Below, in pieces: positions 36,832 to 46,676 of a DNA stretch of 64,000 nt. Position 1 is the stretch's first letter; every line of letters starts with the position of its first letter. The position numbers were made by a program, and so were the translations under genes. The notes below the pieces were generated by a model. The model saw only the letters and a list, made by a program, of their open reading frames with translations. It made no database searches and was not told where the DNA came from. Origin of the DNA: Pseudomonas anguilliseptica (GTDB lineage: Bacteria > Pseudomonadota > Gammaproteobacteria > Pseudomonadales > Pseudomonadaceae); NCBI RefSeq assembly GCF_021375795.1, contig NZ_JAEIOI010000004.1, positions 124,001-188,000 of the forward strand, given 5' to 3'.

Positions 36832-37209
36832 ATGCATACACCGCTACAACAGGCGATTAGCGAAGCCTTCCACCAAGCCGACCTGGCCAGGCATGCCCAC
36901 GACAATAAGGCCGCTTTCGCCTGGCTGGAACGCGCGCATATCCTCAGCCAACGCCAGCCTCTGCTGCATGCCAAAAGCCATTGGCTGATGCTCACGCTCG
37001 GCTGGCAGCAGCGCGATTACCGCGAAGTGGCCGGCCAACTGCCGCGGGTTGTCGCGGCCCTGCTGTTCTCACGCATCTGGGTGCCCGTTGGCAATACCGG
37101 ACGAGCGCGGGTCAGCGCCTTCCGGCCGATGCCAGTGGCAGAGGAGTTGCACAGGCTGCTGCGCCACGAGACGCGCGCCTCTCGGCACCGCGCCGAAGGG
37201 GGCCGTTAG
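36832..37209 (+). CDS. DUF3703-family protein
   Basis: This 125-residue soluble protein has a helical N-terminal half (QADLARHAHDNKAAFAWLERAHILSQ) and LHAKSHWLMLTLGWQQRDYREVAGQLPRV, matching what I recall of DUF3703. The C-terminus is basic. Homologues often sit next to Cd/Zn efflux genes, so a role in metal handling is plausible but unproved. It starts 12 bases after cadA with a good GGAGCACAG site. The 173 bases that follow, up to wspA, contain no open reading frame I trust. Confidence 0.82.
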   Translation: MHTPLQQAISEAFHQADLARHAHDNKAAFAWLERAHILSQRQPLLHAKSHWLMLTLGWQQRDYREVAGQLPRVVAALLFSRIWVPVGNTGRARVSAFRPMPVAEELHRLLRHETRASRHRAEGGR

Positions 37210-37382
37210 CGCCGGCGCGGCGGTGCGCTGGCGAGTTACGCGCTATAACTGGTTGGCTGGCCGCTGGCTGACCAGTAGCATGGCCGCAACAGCGCGAGCA
37301 TCGCAGCCACGCCCTTGCGGCTGGCAGTTCGCCCATCACCACGCACGACTAGCAGCTTCAACAGCAGCTGAAGGATCACGGG

Positions 37383-39011
37383 ATGAAGTTAACCGTTCGC
37401 AACCGCATCATTGCCAGTTTCACTGTCCTTATCGCCATTCTGCTGCTGCTCGCTGGAGCCTCCTACCTGCGTATGTCGGCCATCAAGGATGCAACGGAAA
37501 GCATGCTGACCGACTCGGTGCCCGGCGCCTATTACGTCAGCAAGATGCAGGAAGCCTGGGCTCAGCACATGCTCGACACCCGGCGCATGCTCCTGCGCCT
37601 TGTCGATGAAGAGCCGCAGGCCGTGCTTGATCACTACCAAGAGCAGTTCAAACTCAACGAAACGGCGCTCAAAGACCTGCAAACACGCTATCAGAGCGCT
37701 GTCGCAACCGAGCGCGAACATGCGCTCGCAGCGGCGTTCAAGCGGCAACACAAGCAATACCTGAAAATGCATGAGCAGCTGCTCAATACCGTGCGTGAAA
37801 CGCCGGGAGCCCAGGCACGCGCCTTCAGTGCCGGGCAGGTTTTCCCGGAATGGGAAAAAGGCCAGCAGACACTGAGCGACCTGACAGAGCTGAACAAATC
37901 ACTCTCCGACAGCGCCTCTACGGAAATCCGCAACGCCGTGCGCACGCTGGAAATCGGCCTGCTGCTGGCCATCCTGCTGACCATTGCCGCCGCGGCCACC
38001 AGTGGCTGGCTGCTGCTGCAATCGATCACCCGGCCGGTCAACAGCATCGTCAGCACGCTCAAGCAACTCGAAAGCGGCGACCTTTCGGTGCGCCTGGACA
38101 TGCAGCGTCAGGATGAATTCCACGCTATCGAAACCGGCTTCAACAGCATGGTTGGCGAGCTCAAGACTCTGGTCGGCCATGCCCAGCGCTCGGCTGTGCA
38201 GATGACCACCTCGGTCACCGAAATCGCTGCCACCTCGCGCCAGCAGCAGGCCACCGCCACCGAAACGGCCGCCACCACCACGGAAATCGGTGCCACCTCG
38301 CGCGAGATTGCCGCCACCTCCCGTGACCTGGTACGCACCATGGGCGAGGTGTCCGACAACGCCGAACAGACCTCGGTACTCGCCGGCACCGGGCAACTGG
38401 GGCTGACCCGCATGGAAGAGATCATGCGCCACGTCATGGGCGCTGCCGACGTGGTCAACGGCAAGCTGTCGATCCTCAACGAGAAGGCCGGCAACATCAA
38501 TCACGTGGTCACCACCATTGTCAAAGTGGCGGACCAGACCAACCTGCTCTCTCTCAACGCGGCCATCGAGGCGGAGAAAGCCGGCGAGTACGGCAAAGGC
38601 TTTGCCGTGGTCGCCGTCGAAGTACGTCGCCTGGCCGACCAGACCGCCGTAGCCACCTACGACATCGAGCAGATGGTGCGCGAAATCCAGTCGGCGGTAT
38701 CGGCCGGGGTCATGGGCATGGACAAGTTCTCCGAAGAAGTGCGCCGCGGCATTGGCGAAATGGCGCAGATGGGCGACCAGCTGGCGCAGATCATTCAGCA
38801 GGTGCAGGCCCTTGCACCGCGTATCCAGATGGTCAACGAAGGCATGCAGGCACAATCGACCGGTGCCGAACAGATCAACCAGGCCCTGGTGCAACTGAGC
38901 GAAGCCAGCAGCCAGACCGTCGACTCCCTGCGCCAGGCAGGCGCGGCGATTGACGAGTTGAACCAGGTGGCCAACAACCTGCGGGTTGGCGTAAGCAGCT
39001 TCAAGGTCTGA
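37383..39011 (+). CDS. wspA: Surface-sensing methyl-accepting protein WspA
   Basis: WspA (542 residues) is the membrane receptor of the Wsp system, clustering on surface contact and stimulating the kinase WspE. It has a membrane helix (about 10-29), a periplasmic four-helix region, a second helix (about 190-212), a HAMP domain and the cytoplasmic signalling hairpin with [23 protein letters not shown]. Glu/Gln-rich methylation helices flank the tip. No C-terminal receptor pentapeptide for a shared methyltransferase is seen, consistent with the dedicated WspC. This is the first of seven wsp genes. Confidence 0.95.
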   Translation: MKLTVRNRIIASFTVLIAILLLLAGASYLRMSAIKDATESMLTDSVPGAYYVSKMQEAWAQHMLDTRRMLLRLVDEEPQAVLDHYQEQFKLNETALKDLQTRYQSAVATEREHALAAAFKRQHKQYLKMHEQLLNTVRETPGAQARAFSAGQVFPEWEKGQQTLSDLTELNKSLSDSASTEIRNAVRTLEIGLLLAILLTIAAAATSGWLLLQSITRPVNSIVSTLKQLESGDLSVRLDMQRQDEFHAIETGFNSMVGELKTLVGHAQRSAVQMTTSVTEIAATSRQQQATATETAATTTEIGATSREIAATSRDLVRTMGEVSDNAEQTSVLAGTGQLGLTRMEEIMRHVMGAADVVNGKLSILNEKAGNINHVVTTIVKVADQTNLLSLNAAIEAEKAGEYGKGFAVVAVEVRRLADQTAVATYDIEQMVREIQSAVSAGVMGMDKFSEEVRRGIGEMAQMGDQLAQIIQQVQALAPRIQMVNEGMQAQSTGAEQINQALVQLSEASSQTVDSLRQAGAAIDELNQVANNLRVGVSSFKV

Positions 39012-39013
39012 CC

Positions 39014-39529
39014 ATGCACAAGGCCGTGACTGCCAACGCCCGCGAGGGTGAACTGCACCTGCTGTTCCACCTCGGCGAGGATCGCTACGCCATCAGCGCT
39101 CGCGAAGTGGCTGAGGTGCTACCGTTGCGCCAGCTCAAGCAGGTTCCGGAAACCCCGGCGTGGGTGGCTGGAATCTTCCAGCACCGCGGGCGGATGATTC
39201 CCGTGCTCGACCTCAACCAGCGCGTACTCAACCGCGCTGCGCGAATACGCAGCAGCACGCGCCTGGTGCTGGTGTACTTCGACGGCCAACGCGGCGAGCA
39301 GGCCAATATCCTCGGACTGATTCTGGAGCAGGCCACCGACACCCAACGCCTGCCGGCCAACGCCTTTGTGGCCAGCGGTCTGGAGGCCGGACAAGCGGAC
39401 TATCTCGGGCCGACACAGGCAGACGCACGCGGCCTGATCCAGCGTATCGAAGTAGCCGGGCTGCTCGATGAGACGCTGCGTAGCCTGCTGTTCAAGGCCA
39501 CGCCAGCGGCCGAGGACGAGCACGCATGA
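39014..39529 (+). CDS. wspB: CheW-like coupling protein WspB
   Basis: The 171-residue protein is a single CheW domain: LHLLFHLGEDRYAISAREVAEVLPL, then the WVAGIFQHRGRMIPVLDLNQ core. It bridges WspA to the WspE kinase. It starts two bases after the wspA stop and its own stop overlaps the wspC start by four bases. A GEDRYAI/EVLPL pattern distinguishes it from the longer WspD, the second coupler encoded two genes later. Confidence 0.93.
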   Translation: MHKAVTANAREGELHLLFHLGEDRYAISAREVAEVLPLRQLKQVPETPAWVAGIFQHRGRMIPVLDLNQRVLNRAARIRSSTRLVLVYFDGQRGEQANILGLILEQATDTQRLPANAFVASGLEAGQADYLGPTQADARGLIQRIEVAGLLDETLRSLLFKATPAAEDEHA

Positions 39530-40779
39530 TCGAGCACATCGAGCGCCTGCTGAAGTCGCGTATCGGCCTTGATGCCGAGTCAGTCGGCCGCAGCGTGATC
39601 GAGCGTGCCGTGCGTCAGCGCATGCAGGCCCAGCACAAGAGCACCCTGGAGGACTACTGGATCACCCTCAACGGCTCGCCCAAGGAACAACAGGCGCTGG
39701 TTGAAGCCGTGGTGGTGCCGGAAACCTGGTTCTTCCGCTACCCCGAATCCTTCAAGGCCCTCGCCACCCTGGCCCTGGAGCGCTGTACGCAGCTCAACAC
39801 CACGCGGCCGCTGCGCATCATCAGCCTGCCCTGCTCCAGCGGCGAGGAACCTTACTCGATCGCCATGACCCTGCTCGATGCCGGTCTCGCCCCCGAGCAG
39901 TTCCAGATTGAAGCCCTGGATGTCAGCGACAAGGTGCTGGCCCTGGCCAGCCGTGGCATCTACGGCCGCAACTCGTTTCGCGGTGAGGCGCTGGCGTTTC
40001 GCGAGCGCTTCTTTCGTCCGCAGGATGACAGCTTCGTGCTCGATGAGCGGGTCAAAAGCCGCGTACAACTGCGCTGTGGCAACCTGCTCGACGGCAACCT
40101 GTTCAGCACCACGCCGGCCTACGATTTCATCTTCTGCCGCAACCTGCTGATCTACTTCGACCGGGCCACTCAGGTGCGCGTGCTGGATCTGCTCAAACGT
40201 CAGCTGCAACCAGAAGGCGTGCTGTTTATCGGCCCGGCCGAGGCCAGCCTGGCCACTCAAAATGGGATGCAGGCGCTGGGCCGGCAACAGACCTTTGCCT
40301 TCCGCTTTGCCGCCAGTGACGCCGCCCGCCCGCTCAACCTGAAGCCACCCAGCCGCCCACTGCCACCCATGCCGCGCCAGCCGGCACCAGCACCAGCACC
40401 AGCACCAGCACCACGGCTACGCAGCGCGCCGATTGTTGCCGCACCCGCTGCCGCCCCTGTAGCACAACCAACCCGCTCACTCTGGGACAGCGTTGCCGAG
40501 CTGGCCAACACCGGGCACTGTGAGCAGGCGCGCAGCCTCTGCGAACAGCACCTGCTGACTGAAGGCCCCAGCGCTCAGGCTTTCTATTGGCTGGGGCTGC
40601 TTAGCGATGTGCAACAGCACAGTGACCAAGCCTGTGGCTACTACCGCAAGGCCATCTATCTTGATCCGCGGCACCGCGAAGCACTGACCCACCTGGCCGC
40701 CCACCTGGAAAACCAGGGCGACCAGAGCGGAGCCCAACGCCTGTACCGGCGCGCCCAGGAGGGAGGTAAATCAACGTGA
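39526..40779 (+). CDS. wspC: CheR-type methyltransferase with TPR domain, WspC
   Basis: WspC (417 residues) methylates glutamates of WspA and raises signalling. The N-terminal helical domain is followed by the CheR fold with ETWFFRYPESFKAL, IISLPCSSGEEPYSIAM (SAM motif) and IFCRNLLIYFD. A Pro-Ala linker of five GCACCA DNA repeats joins it to a C-terminal tetratricopeptide region (QAFYWLGLLSD, YYRKAIYLDPRHREALTHLAAH). The TPR probably aids docking to the receptor, an inference from family studies. Its start and stop overlap both neighbours by four bases. Confidence 0.94.
   Translation: MIEHIERLLKSRIGLDAESVGRSVIERAVRQRMQAQHKSTLEDYWITLNGSPKEQQALVEAVVVPETWFFRYPESFKALATLALERCTQLNTTRPLRIISLPCSSGEEPYSIAMTLLDAGLAPEQFQIEALDVSDKVLALASRGIYGRNSFRGEALAFRERFFRPQDDSFVLDERVKSRVQLRCGNLLDGNLFSTTPAYDFIFCRNLLIYFDRATQVRVLDLLKRQLQPEGVLFIGPAEASLATQNGMQALGRQQTFAFRFAASDAARPLNLKPPSRPLPPMPRQPAPAPAPAPAPRLRSAPIVAAPAAAPVAQPTRSLWDSVAELANTGHCEQARSLCEQHLLTEGPSAQAFYWLGLLSDVQQHSDQACGYYRKAIYLDPRHREALTHLAAHLENQGDQSGAQRLYRRAQEGGKST
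40384..40413 (+). repeat. Five tandem GCACCA hexamers in wspC
   Basis: Five in-frame copies of a 6-base unit encode the Pro-Ala linker between the methyltransferase and TPR domains. Copy-number slippage would change linker length by two residues without a frameshift. Confidence 0.85.
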
Positions 40780-41456
40780 TGGACACGGACCCGCTACTGC
40801 CGCAACAGGCCCCGATCGACGATTGCTGGAACCGCATCGGCGTGTTCGGCGACCAGAGCTGCGCGCGCCTGGACGCCCATATCCACTGTCGCAATTGCGA
40901 GGTTTACAGTGCTGCCGCGATCGCCCTGCTCGACCGCTATGGCACCCAGCTGGAACCGGACAGCAACGCCTATGGCCAGGCCGAGGCCAACGCCGAGCTG
41001 GGCGAACAGCGCTCGCTGCTGATCTTTCGCCTGGGCGAAGAGTGGCTGGCGCTGGCCACCCGACGCATGGCCGAAGTGATGCCACTTTCACCGATTCACA
41101 CCCTGCCCCACCAGAAGGCCGGCAGCCTGCTGGGCGTCACCAACGTACGCGGCACCCTGGTCGCCTGCCTCGATCTGGGCGGCGTACTGGGCCTGGAGCA
41201 CAGCGACAGCAAAGCGGAAAAACGCAGCATCCCGCGCATGCTGATCCTTGAAACCAGCGCCGGGCCATTGGTCAGCCCGGTGGATGAAGTGGCCGGCATT
41301 CAGCGCATTCCCCTGGCGCTGATCGGTGCTTCAGTGCAGGAAGACAAGCGCACCATCAGCCGCTTCAGCGCCGGTGTACTGCAGTGGGGTGGCAGGAGCA
41401 TCACCCTGCTTGACGATGAACAGCTGCTCGCCGCCATGAGCAGGAGCCTGACATGA
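40776..41456 (+). CDS. wspD: CheW-like coupling protein WspD
   Basis: WspD (226 residues) is a second CheW-type coupler with an N-terminal extension of about 75 residues that contains the CRNCEVY Cys motif. The CheW core includes LLIFRLGEEWLALATRRMAEVMPL and LLGVTNVRGTLVACLDLGGVLGL. It links WspA to WspE; the two couplers WspB and WspD appear partly redundant in the literature on this system. The start is ATGA-overlapped with wspC and the stop overlaps wspE. Confidence 0.93.
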   Translation: MMDTDPLLPQQAPIDDCWNRIGVFGDQSCARLDAHIHCRNCEVYSAAAIALLDRYGTQLEPDSNAYGQAEANAELGEQRSLLIFRLGEEWLALATRRMAEVMPLSPIHTLPHQKAGSLLGVTNVRGTLVACLDLGGVLGLEHSDSKAEKRSIPRMLILETSAGPLVSPVDEVAGIQRIPLALIGASVQEDKRTISRFSAGVLQWGGRSITLLDDEQLLAAMSRSLT

Positions 41457-43714
41457 CCCCGGACCAGATGCGCGATGCCTCGCTGCTTGAGCTGTTCCGC
41501 ATGGAAGCGGAGGCGCAGAAGCAGGTGCTGGATACCGGCCTGCTGATCCTTGAACGCGACCCGCTCAACGCCGGGCAGCTGGAAGCCTGCATGCGCGCGG
41601 CGCACTCGCTCAAGGGTGCTTCGCGGATTGTTGGCCTGGACAGCGGCGTACAGGTGGCCCATGCCATGGAAGACCTGCTGGTGGCCGCCCAGGAAGGCTT
41701 GCTGCGCCTACTGCCGGATCATATTGATGCCCTGTTGCAAGGCTCCGACCTGCTGCTGCGCATCGGCCAGGCACAGTCCGACAGCGCACTTGAAACCCAG
41801 GTCAAACAGCTCACCTCACGCCTGCAGACACTGCTCGGGGCCGCCGTACCGGCCCTGCGAGAGCCACCCATTCCCCAGCAAACACAGCCCCAGACACAAA
41901 CGCCGGAACCTGCGTCCAGCGCCCAGCCCGCGCCCCCTATGCCGCCCGCAGAACCGACAAGCGAAGAGCACAGCCGGGTGCTGCGCGTATCCGCCGAACG
42001 CTTCGATCACCTGATCGACCTGTCGGGCAAATCGCTGGTGGAATTCCAGCGCATGAAACCGCTGAGCGACTCGCTGCACCGCCTCAAGCGCCAACAGGCC
42101 GCCGCGCGACGCACCTACGAAAGCCTGCGCGAGCAGCTGCTCGGCCTGCCGATCAGTCCCGCTATTGAAACCCTGCTCAACGACGGCCGTCATCTACTGA
42201 TGGAGTGCCAGCAGCAGCTGCAAAGTCATCAGGAACTGTTCGATGACTTCGTCTGGCATGGCGGCCAGCGCACCCAAAAACTCTATGACCTGGCCCTGGC
42301 CTCACGCATGCGGCCGTTTGCCGACGTGCTGACCGGCCAGGCGCGCATGCTGCGCGACCTGGGACGTTCGCTGGGCAAGCAGGTGCACCTGGAAGTCGAA
42401 GGCGAACACACTCAGGTCGACCGCGACATTCTCGAACGCCTGGAAGCACCGCTGACCCACCTGCTGCGCAATGCCGTCGACCACGGCATCGAGCCGCCGG
42501 CGCTGCGGCTACGCAAAGGCAAGCCCGAAGAAGGCACGGTACAACTCAAAGCCCGTCATCACGCCAACATGCTGATCCTCGAAGTCAGCGATGACGGCGG
42601 CGGCGTTGACCTGGAGCGGGTTCGCCAGGCCATCATCGAGCGCCGCTTCACCTCCGCCGAACAGGTGGCGCAGATGAGCGAGGAAGAGCTGCTGACCTTC
42701 CTCTTCCTGCCCGGTTTCAGCATGAGCCAGCAGGTCACCGAAGTGTCCGGACGGGGCGTCGGCCTGGACGTGGTGCAGCACGAAATCCGCCGCATGCGCG
42801 GCAACGTGCGCCTGCAACAGCGTCAGGGCGAAGGCAGCCTGTTCCACATCGAACTGCCACTGACCCTGTCAGTGGTCCGCGCGCTGGTGGTGAGCATCGG
42901 CGGCGAGGCGTATGCCTTCCCCCTGGCGCAGATCGAACGCATGCTGCGCCTGCAACGTGAGGCGATTGTGCACCTCGAAGGGCGCCAGCACTTCTGGCTC
43001 GAAAACGAGCACATCGGCCTGCTCTCCGCCGCCCAGTTGCTGCAACGCGCCGAGCAGAAGAGCGAAGAAACCGACATCCCGATTGTGATGATCCGTGACC
43101 GCGAGCGCTGTCACGGCCTGGCGGTCGAACGCTTTATTGGTGAATACACCCTGGTGCTGATGCCGCTGGACCCGCGCCTGGGCAAGATCCGCGATGTGGC
43201 AGCCGGGGCCCTATTGCACGACGGCACACCGGTGCTGATTCTGGATGTCGATGACCTGCTCAATTCAGTGGCCAAGCTGCTCGGCGGCGGCCATCTGGAA
43301 CGGGTCGACCACAGCGGCAGCATTCGCCAGGCGGCCAGCAAGCGCGTGCTGGTGGTGGATGACTCGCTCACCGTACGCGAGCTGGAACGCAAGCTGCTGC
43401 TCAGTCGCGGCTATCAGGTCGAGGTGGCCGTCGATGGCATGGACGGCTGGAACGCCCTGCGCGCAGGCAGCTTCGACCTGCTGATCACCGATATCGACAT
43501 GCCGCGCATGGACGGCATCGAACTGGTCACCCTGGTGCGCCAGGACCCTCGCCTGCGCGCCCTGCCGGTGATGGTGGTGTCCTACAAGGACCGCGAAGAA
43601 GACCGCCGCAAAGGCCTGGAGGCCGGGGCGGACTACTACCTGGCCAAGGCCAGTTTCCATGACGAAGCGCTGCTGGATGCAGTACAGACCCTGATTGGAG
43701 AGTCTCGCGAATGA
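41453..43714 (+). CDS. wspE: CheA-CheY hybrid kinase WspE
   Basis: WspE (753 residues) phosphorylates WspR and WspF. Domains in order are HPt with the phosphorylated His51 in AAHSLKGASR, a Pro-rich linker, a dimerisation helix pair, a histidine kinase ATPase domain with LLRNAVDHGIE and GRGVGLDVV, a CheW-like regulatory domain, and a C-terminal receiver with phosphoacceptor Asp680 in LLITDIDMPRMDG. The receiver makes it a CheA-CheY hybrid, as expected for Wsp. Both termini overlap neighbouring genes by four bases. Confidence 0.95.
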   Translation: MTPDQMRDASLLELFRMEAEAQKQVLDTGLLILERDPLNAGQLEACMRAAHSLKGASRIVGLDSGVQVAHAMEDLLVAAQEGLLRLLPDHIDALLQGSDLLLRIGQAQSDSALETQVKQLTSRLQTLLGAAVPALREPPIPQQTQPQTQTPEPASSAQPAPPMPPAEPTSEEHSRVLRVSAERFDHLIDLSGKSLVEFQRMKPLSDSLHRLKRQQAAARRTYESLREQLLGLPISPAIETLLNDGRHLLMECQQQLQSHQELFDDFVWHGGQRTQKLYDLALASRMRPFADVLTGQARMLRDLGRSLGKQVHLEVEGEHTQVDRDILERLEAPLTHLLRNAVDHGIEPPALRLRKGKPEEGTVQLKARHHANMLILEVSDDGGGVDLERVRQAIIERRFTSAEQVAQMSEEELLTFLFLPGFSMSQQVTEVSGRGVGLDVVQHEIRRMRGNVRLQQRQGEGSLFHIELPLTLSVVRALVVSIGGEAYAFPLAQIERMLRLQREAIVHLEGRQHFWLENEHIGLLSAAQLLQRAEQKSEETDIPIVMIRDRERCHGLAVERFIGEYTLVLMPLDPRLGKIRDVAAGALLHDGTPVLILDVDDLLNSVAKLLGGGHLERVDHSGSIRQAASKRVLVVDDSLTVRELERKLLLSRGYQVEVAVDGMDGWNALRAGSFDLLITDIDMPRMDGIELVTLVRQDPRLRALPVMVVSYKDREEDRRKGLEAGADYYLAKASFHDEALLDAVQTLIGESRE

Positions 43715-44715
43715 GGATTGCAATCGCCAACGACATGCCACTGGCTGTCGAAAGCCTGCGTCGGGCACTGGCTGCCGAGCCGCAGTATGAGTTGATCTGG
43801 GTTGCCAGCAATGGCGAAGAAGCGGTGCGCCGCTGCCGCGAGGATCACCCCGACCTGCTGCTGATGGACATGCTGATGCCCGGCATGAACGGTGTCGAAG
43901 CTACCCGGCGGATCATGCTCGACACCCCCTGCGCGATCCTGGTCGTCACCGCAGATGTCGAGCGCAACATGGCCCAGGTGTTCGACGCCATGGGCGCCGG
44001 AGCGCTGGACGTTGTGGCCGTCCCGTCACTCGGGCCGCAGCAGTTGCTCGATGGCGCGGCGATCCGCCGCAAGATCCACAACATCGCCTGGATGATCGGG
44101 CACAAGGCCTCACGCAGCGTCAGCCTGATCCCGGCCAAGGCCAGCGATCAGCGCAGCAAACGCCTGGTGGCCATTGGCGCCTCGGCCGGCGGCCCGGCCT
44201 CGCTGGTTGAATTGCTGCAGCAGATCCCGGCGAACTTTCCCGCCAGCATCGTCCTGGTGCAACACGTCGACGAAGTGTTTGCCGCCGGCATGGCGCAGTG
44301 GCTGGCCAGCGAATCGCACATGCCGGTGCGCCTGGCCCAGGAAGGCGAGCTGCTGCAACCGGGGGAAGTGCTGCTAGCCGGCACCAACAACCATCTGTAC
44401 CTAAATGCCGAAGAGCGGCTGATCTACCGTCGCGAGCCGGCCGATCAGGTTTACCGCCCGTCTATCGATGTATTCTTCAACAGCGTGGCCAGCCACTGGC
44501 GCGGCGACGCCATCGGCGTGCTGCTGACCGGCATGGGCCGCGACGGCGCACGCGGGCTCAAGCAGATGCGTGAGCGCGGTTTTCACACCATCGCCCAGGA
44601 TCAGGCCAGCAGCGCGGTCTATGGTATGCCTAAGGCCGCGGCAGCCCTGGATGCTGCCGTGGAGATTCTGCCGCTGGACAAGATTGCCCCGCGCCTGATC
44701 CAACGCTTGAGTTGA
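43711..44715 (+). CDS. wspF: Chemoreceptor methylesterase WspF (CheB type)
   Basis: WspF (334 residues) demethylates WspA and so resets signalling; loss-of-function mutants show wrinkly, high c-di-GMP phenotypes in Pseudomonas. A receiver domain with phosphoacceptor Asp53 (LLMDMLMPGMNG) is followed by the esterase with catalytic Ser in GASAGGPASL, His in VLVQHVDE and Asp in LTGMGRDGARGL. All three catalytic residues are present, so the repressor arm looks functional in this strain. wspR follows after 57 bases. Confidence 0.95.
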   Translation: MRIAIANDMPLAVESLRRALAAEPQYELIWVASNGEEAVRRCREDHPDLLLMDMLMPGMNGVEATRRIMLDTPCAILVVTADVERNMAQVFDAMGAGALDVVAVPSLGPQQLLDGAAIRRKIHNIAWMIGHKASRSVSLIPAKASDQRSKRLVAIGASAGGPASLVELLQQIPANFPASIVLVQHVDEVFAAGMAQWLASESHMPVRLAQEGELLQPGEVLLAGTNNHLYLNAEERLIYRREPADQVYRPSIDVFFNSVASHWRGDAIGVLLTGMGRDGARGLKQMRERGFHTIAQDQASSAVYGMPKAAAALDAAVEILPLDKIAPRLIQRLS

Positions 44716-44772
44716 TGCACCCACCGCTAGCACTTTGCCGGCACCAGATGAAGTAAATGATGGAGTACTGCC

Positions 44773-45795
44773 ATGCCACGGCCTAATGAGCATCCCCCGC
44801 TTCCTCAAGGGCTACCTGATAACTCGATGATGGTGCTGCTGGTCGATGACCAGGCCATGATCGGCGAGGCCGTGCGCCGGGCACTCAGCGAGGAAAGCGA
44901 CATCGACTTTCATTTCTGCTCGGACCCGCACCAGGCCCTGAATGTGGCTCAACAGATCAAGCCCACGGTGATCCTGCAGGACCTGATCATGCCCGGTATC
45001 GATGGCCTCGACCTGCTCGGCCAGTACCGCAGCGCCCCGGGGCTGCGCGATGTGCCGGTCATCGTGCTGTCGACCAAGGAAGACCCCAAGATCAAGAGCG
45101 CCGCCTTCACCGCCGGGGCCAACGACTACCTGGTGAAATTGCCGGATGTGATCGAACTGCTGGCGCGTATCCGCTACCACTCGCGCTCCTACCTCACCCT
45201 GCAACAGCGTGATGAGGCCTACCGTGCCCTGCGCGAAAGTCAGCAGCAACTGCTCGACACCAACCTGGTTCTGCAACGGCTGATCAAATCCGACGGCCTC
45301 ACCGGCCTGGCTAACCGCCGCTACCTGGACGAGTACATCGAAGTCGAGTGGCACCGTGCCCAGCGCGACAACAGTGAACTGTCACTGCTGATGATCGATG
45401 TCGATTACTTCAAAGCGTTTAACGACCGGTATGGGCATGTCGCCGGCGATGACGTATTGCGCCAGGTGGGCGAGGCGCTGCGCGCCAGCTGCAACCGCGC
45501 CGCCGATCTTGCCGCCCGCTATGGTGGCGAGGAATTTGCGGTGGTCATGCCGGGCACCGCCTCTGGTGGCGCGCGCCTGCAGGCCGAAAAAGTCCGGCGC
45601 GCCATTGAGGCGCTGGGCATCCCCCATGAACTGCCCAAGCCCGGTTCGCCGATCAGCGTGAGTATCGGCATCGCCACCCTCAGGCCGAGTGAGGGCAACG
45701 ACCCCATGAGCCTGATCATCAAGGCTGACGAGGGCCTTTACCTGGCCAAGCACAGTGGTCGCAACCAGGTGGCGATGGCCTCGGACAACAGCTGA
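44773..45795 (+). CDS. wspR: Response-regulator diguanylate cyclase WspR
   Basis: WspR (340 residues) makes c-di-GMP when phosphorylated. The receiver domain has phosphoacceptor Asp70 in [13 protein letters not shown], a helical stalk (about 150-175) leads to the cyclase domain with GGEEF, and the RAAD inhibitory site lies five residues before it. Both signalling and product-inhibition sites are therefore intact. It is separated from wspF by 57 bases, so it may also have its own translation control; an adequate GGAG site precedes the ATG. Confidence 0.96.
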   Translation: MPRPNEHPPLPQGLPDNSMMVLLVDDQAMIGEAVRRALSEESDIDFHFCSDPHQALNVAQQIKPTVILQDLIMPGIDGLDLLGQYRSAPGLRDVPVIVLSTKEDPKIKSAAFTAGANDYLVKLPDVIELLARIRYHSRSYLTLQQRDEAYRALRESQQQLLDTNLVLQRLIKSDGLTGLANRRYLDEYIEVEWHRAQRDNSELSLLMIDVDYFKAFNDRYGHVAGDDVLRQVGEALRASCNRAADLAARYGGEEFAVVMPGTASGGARLQAEKVRRAIEALGIPHELPKPGSPISVSIGIATLRPSEGNDPMSLIIKADEGLYLAKHSGRNQVAMASDNS

Positions 45796-45902
45796 GCCCC
45801 CACGACAGATAGCGCACTGCCGCGAAACGGGACCTTGGTCGTACTTGGCCAGTCCGTGCGCGCGGCCTTACCTTGCCTCTCCAGCCAAACGAATAAAGTC
45901 CC

Positions 45903-46673
45903 ATGTCAGTGCCTGATCTTCTGCTTCTGCTTGCCGCCGGTTTTGCTGCCGGCGGGATGAATGCCCTCGCCGGTGGCGGCACCTTCTTCTCCTTCCCGGC
46001 GTTACTCGCGGCGGGTCTGCCGCCGGTGACCGCCAATGCCACCAATGCCGTGGCGCTGTGGCCGGCCAGCCTGGCGGGAGCCTGGGCGGCGCGGGATTCG
46101 CTGCGACCGCTGGGGCGTTATCTGCTGCCGTTGCTGGCCGCCGGGCTGGCCGGCGGTTTGCTCGGTGGGCTGTTGCTGCTGGTTGGTGGCGATGCGGTGT
46201 TTGCCAAACTGATTCCCTGGCTACTGCTGGCGGCCACCGCGCTGTTTGCCGCCAGCCCCTGGCTCAGTCGCTGGCTGGCCGCGCGCCGCGCCGAAGCGGC
46301 ACAACCGCCGCATAGCCCGTTGTCGCTGGGTGCGCATATTGGTGTGTCGATCTATGGTGGCTACTTCGGTGCCGGCATGGGCATCCTGCAACTGGCGGCA
46401 TTCTCCATCGAAGGCCACCCGCTGGCCCGCGCCAATGCCCTGAAAAACCTGATTTCGGCGGTGATCTACAGCGTCGCCACCGCGACTTTTATCATCGCCG
46501 GGCGGGTCAGCTGGTATGAGCTGGTGATTCTGCTGGTGGGCGCCACCGTAGGCGGCTATGTCGGCGGTGCGCTGGGCCAGCGTCTGCCGGCCAAGTTCCT
46601 GCGCCTGCTGGTGATCAGCGTGGGCAGCGGTATGACGCTGTATTACTTCTGGGCGACCTATTTCGCCCAGTAA
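45903..46673 (+). CDS. TauE/SafE-family sulfite/organosulfonate-type permease
   Basis: The 256-residue membrane protein has about eight helices and the TauE/SafE marks GGMNALAGGGTFFSFPALLAAGLPPVTANATN at the N-terminus and YGGYFGAGMGILQLAAFSI in the middle. Family members export or import sulfite, sulfonates or other small anions; the substrate is not given by sequence. It is preceded by no obvious regulator. The stop is three bases from the end of the convergent AraC-family gene. Confidence 0.88.
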   Translation: MSVPDLLLLLAAGFAAGGMNALAGGGTFFSFPALLAAGLPPVTANATNAVALWPASLAGAWAARDSLRPLGRYLLPLLAAGLAGGLLGGLLLLVGGDAVFAKLIPWLLLAATALFAASPWLSRWLAARRAEAAQPPHSPLSLGAHIGVSIYGGYFGAGMGILQLAAFSIEGHPLARANALKNLISAVIYSVATATFIIAGRVSWYELVILLVGATVGGYVGGALGQRLPAKFLRLLVISVGSGMTLYYFWATYFAQ

Positions 46674-46676
46674 CAC

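Noticed and set aside
37210..37382. Small frames in the gap before wspA
   Set aside because: Out-of-frame continuations of DUF3703 shadows with no start site or similarity; treated as wspA leader region.
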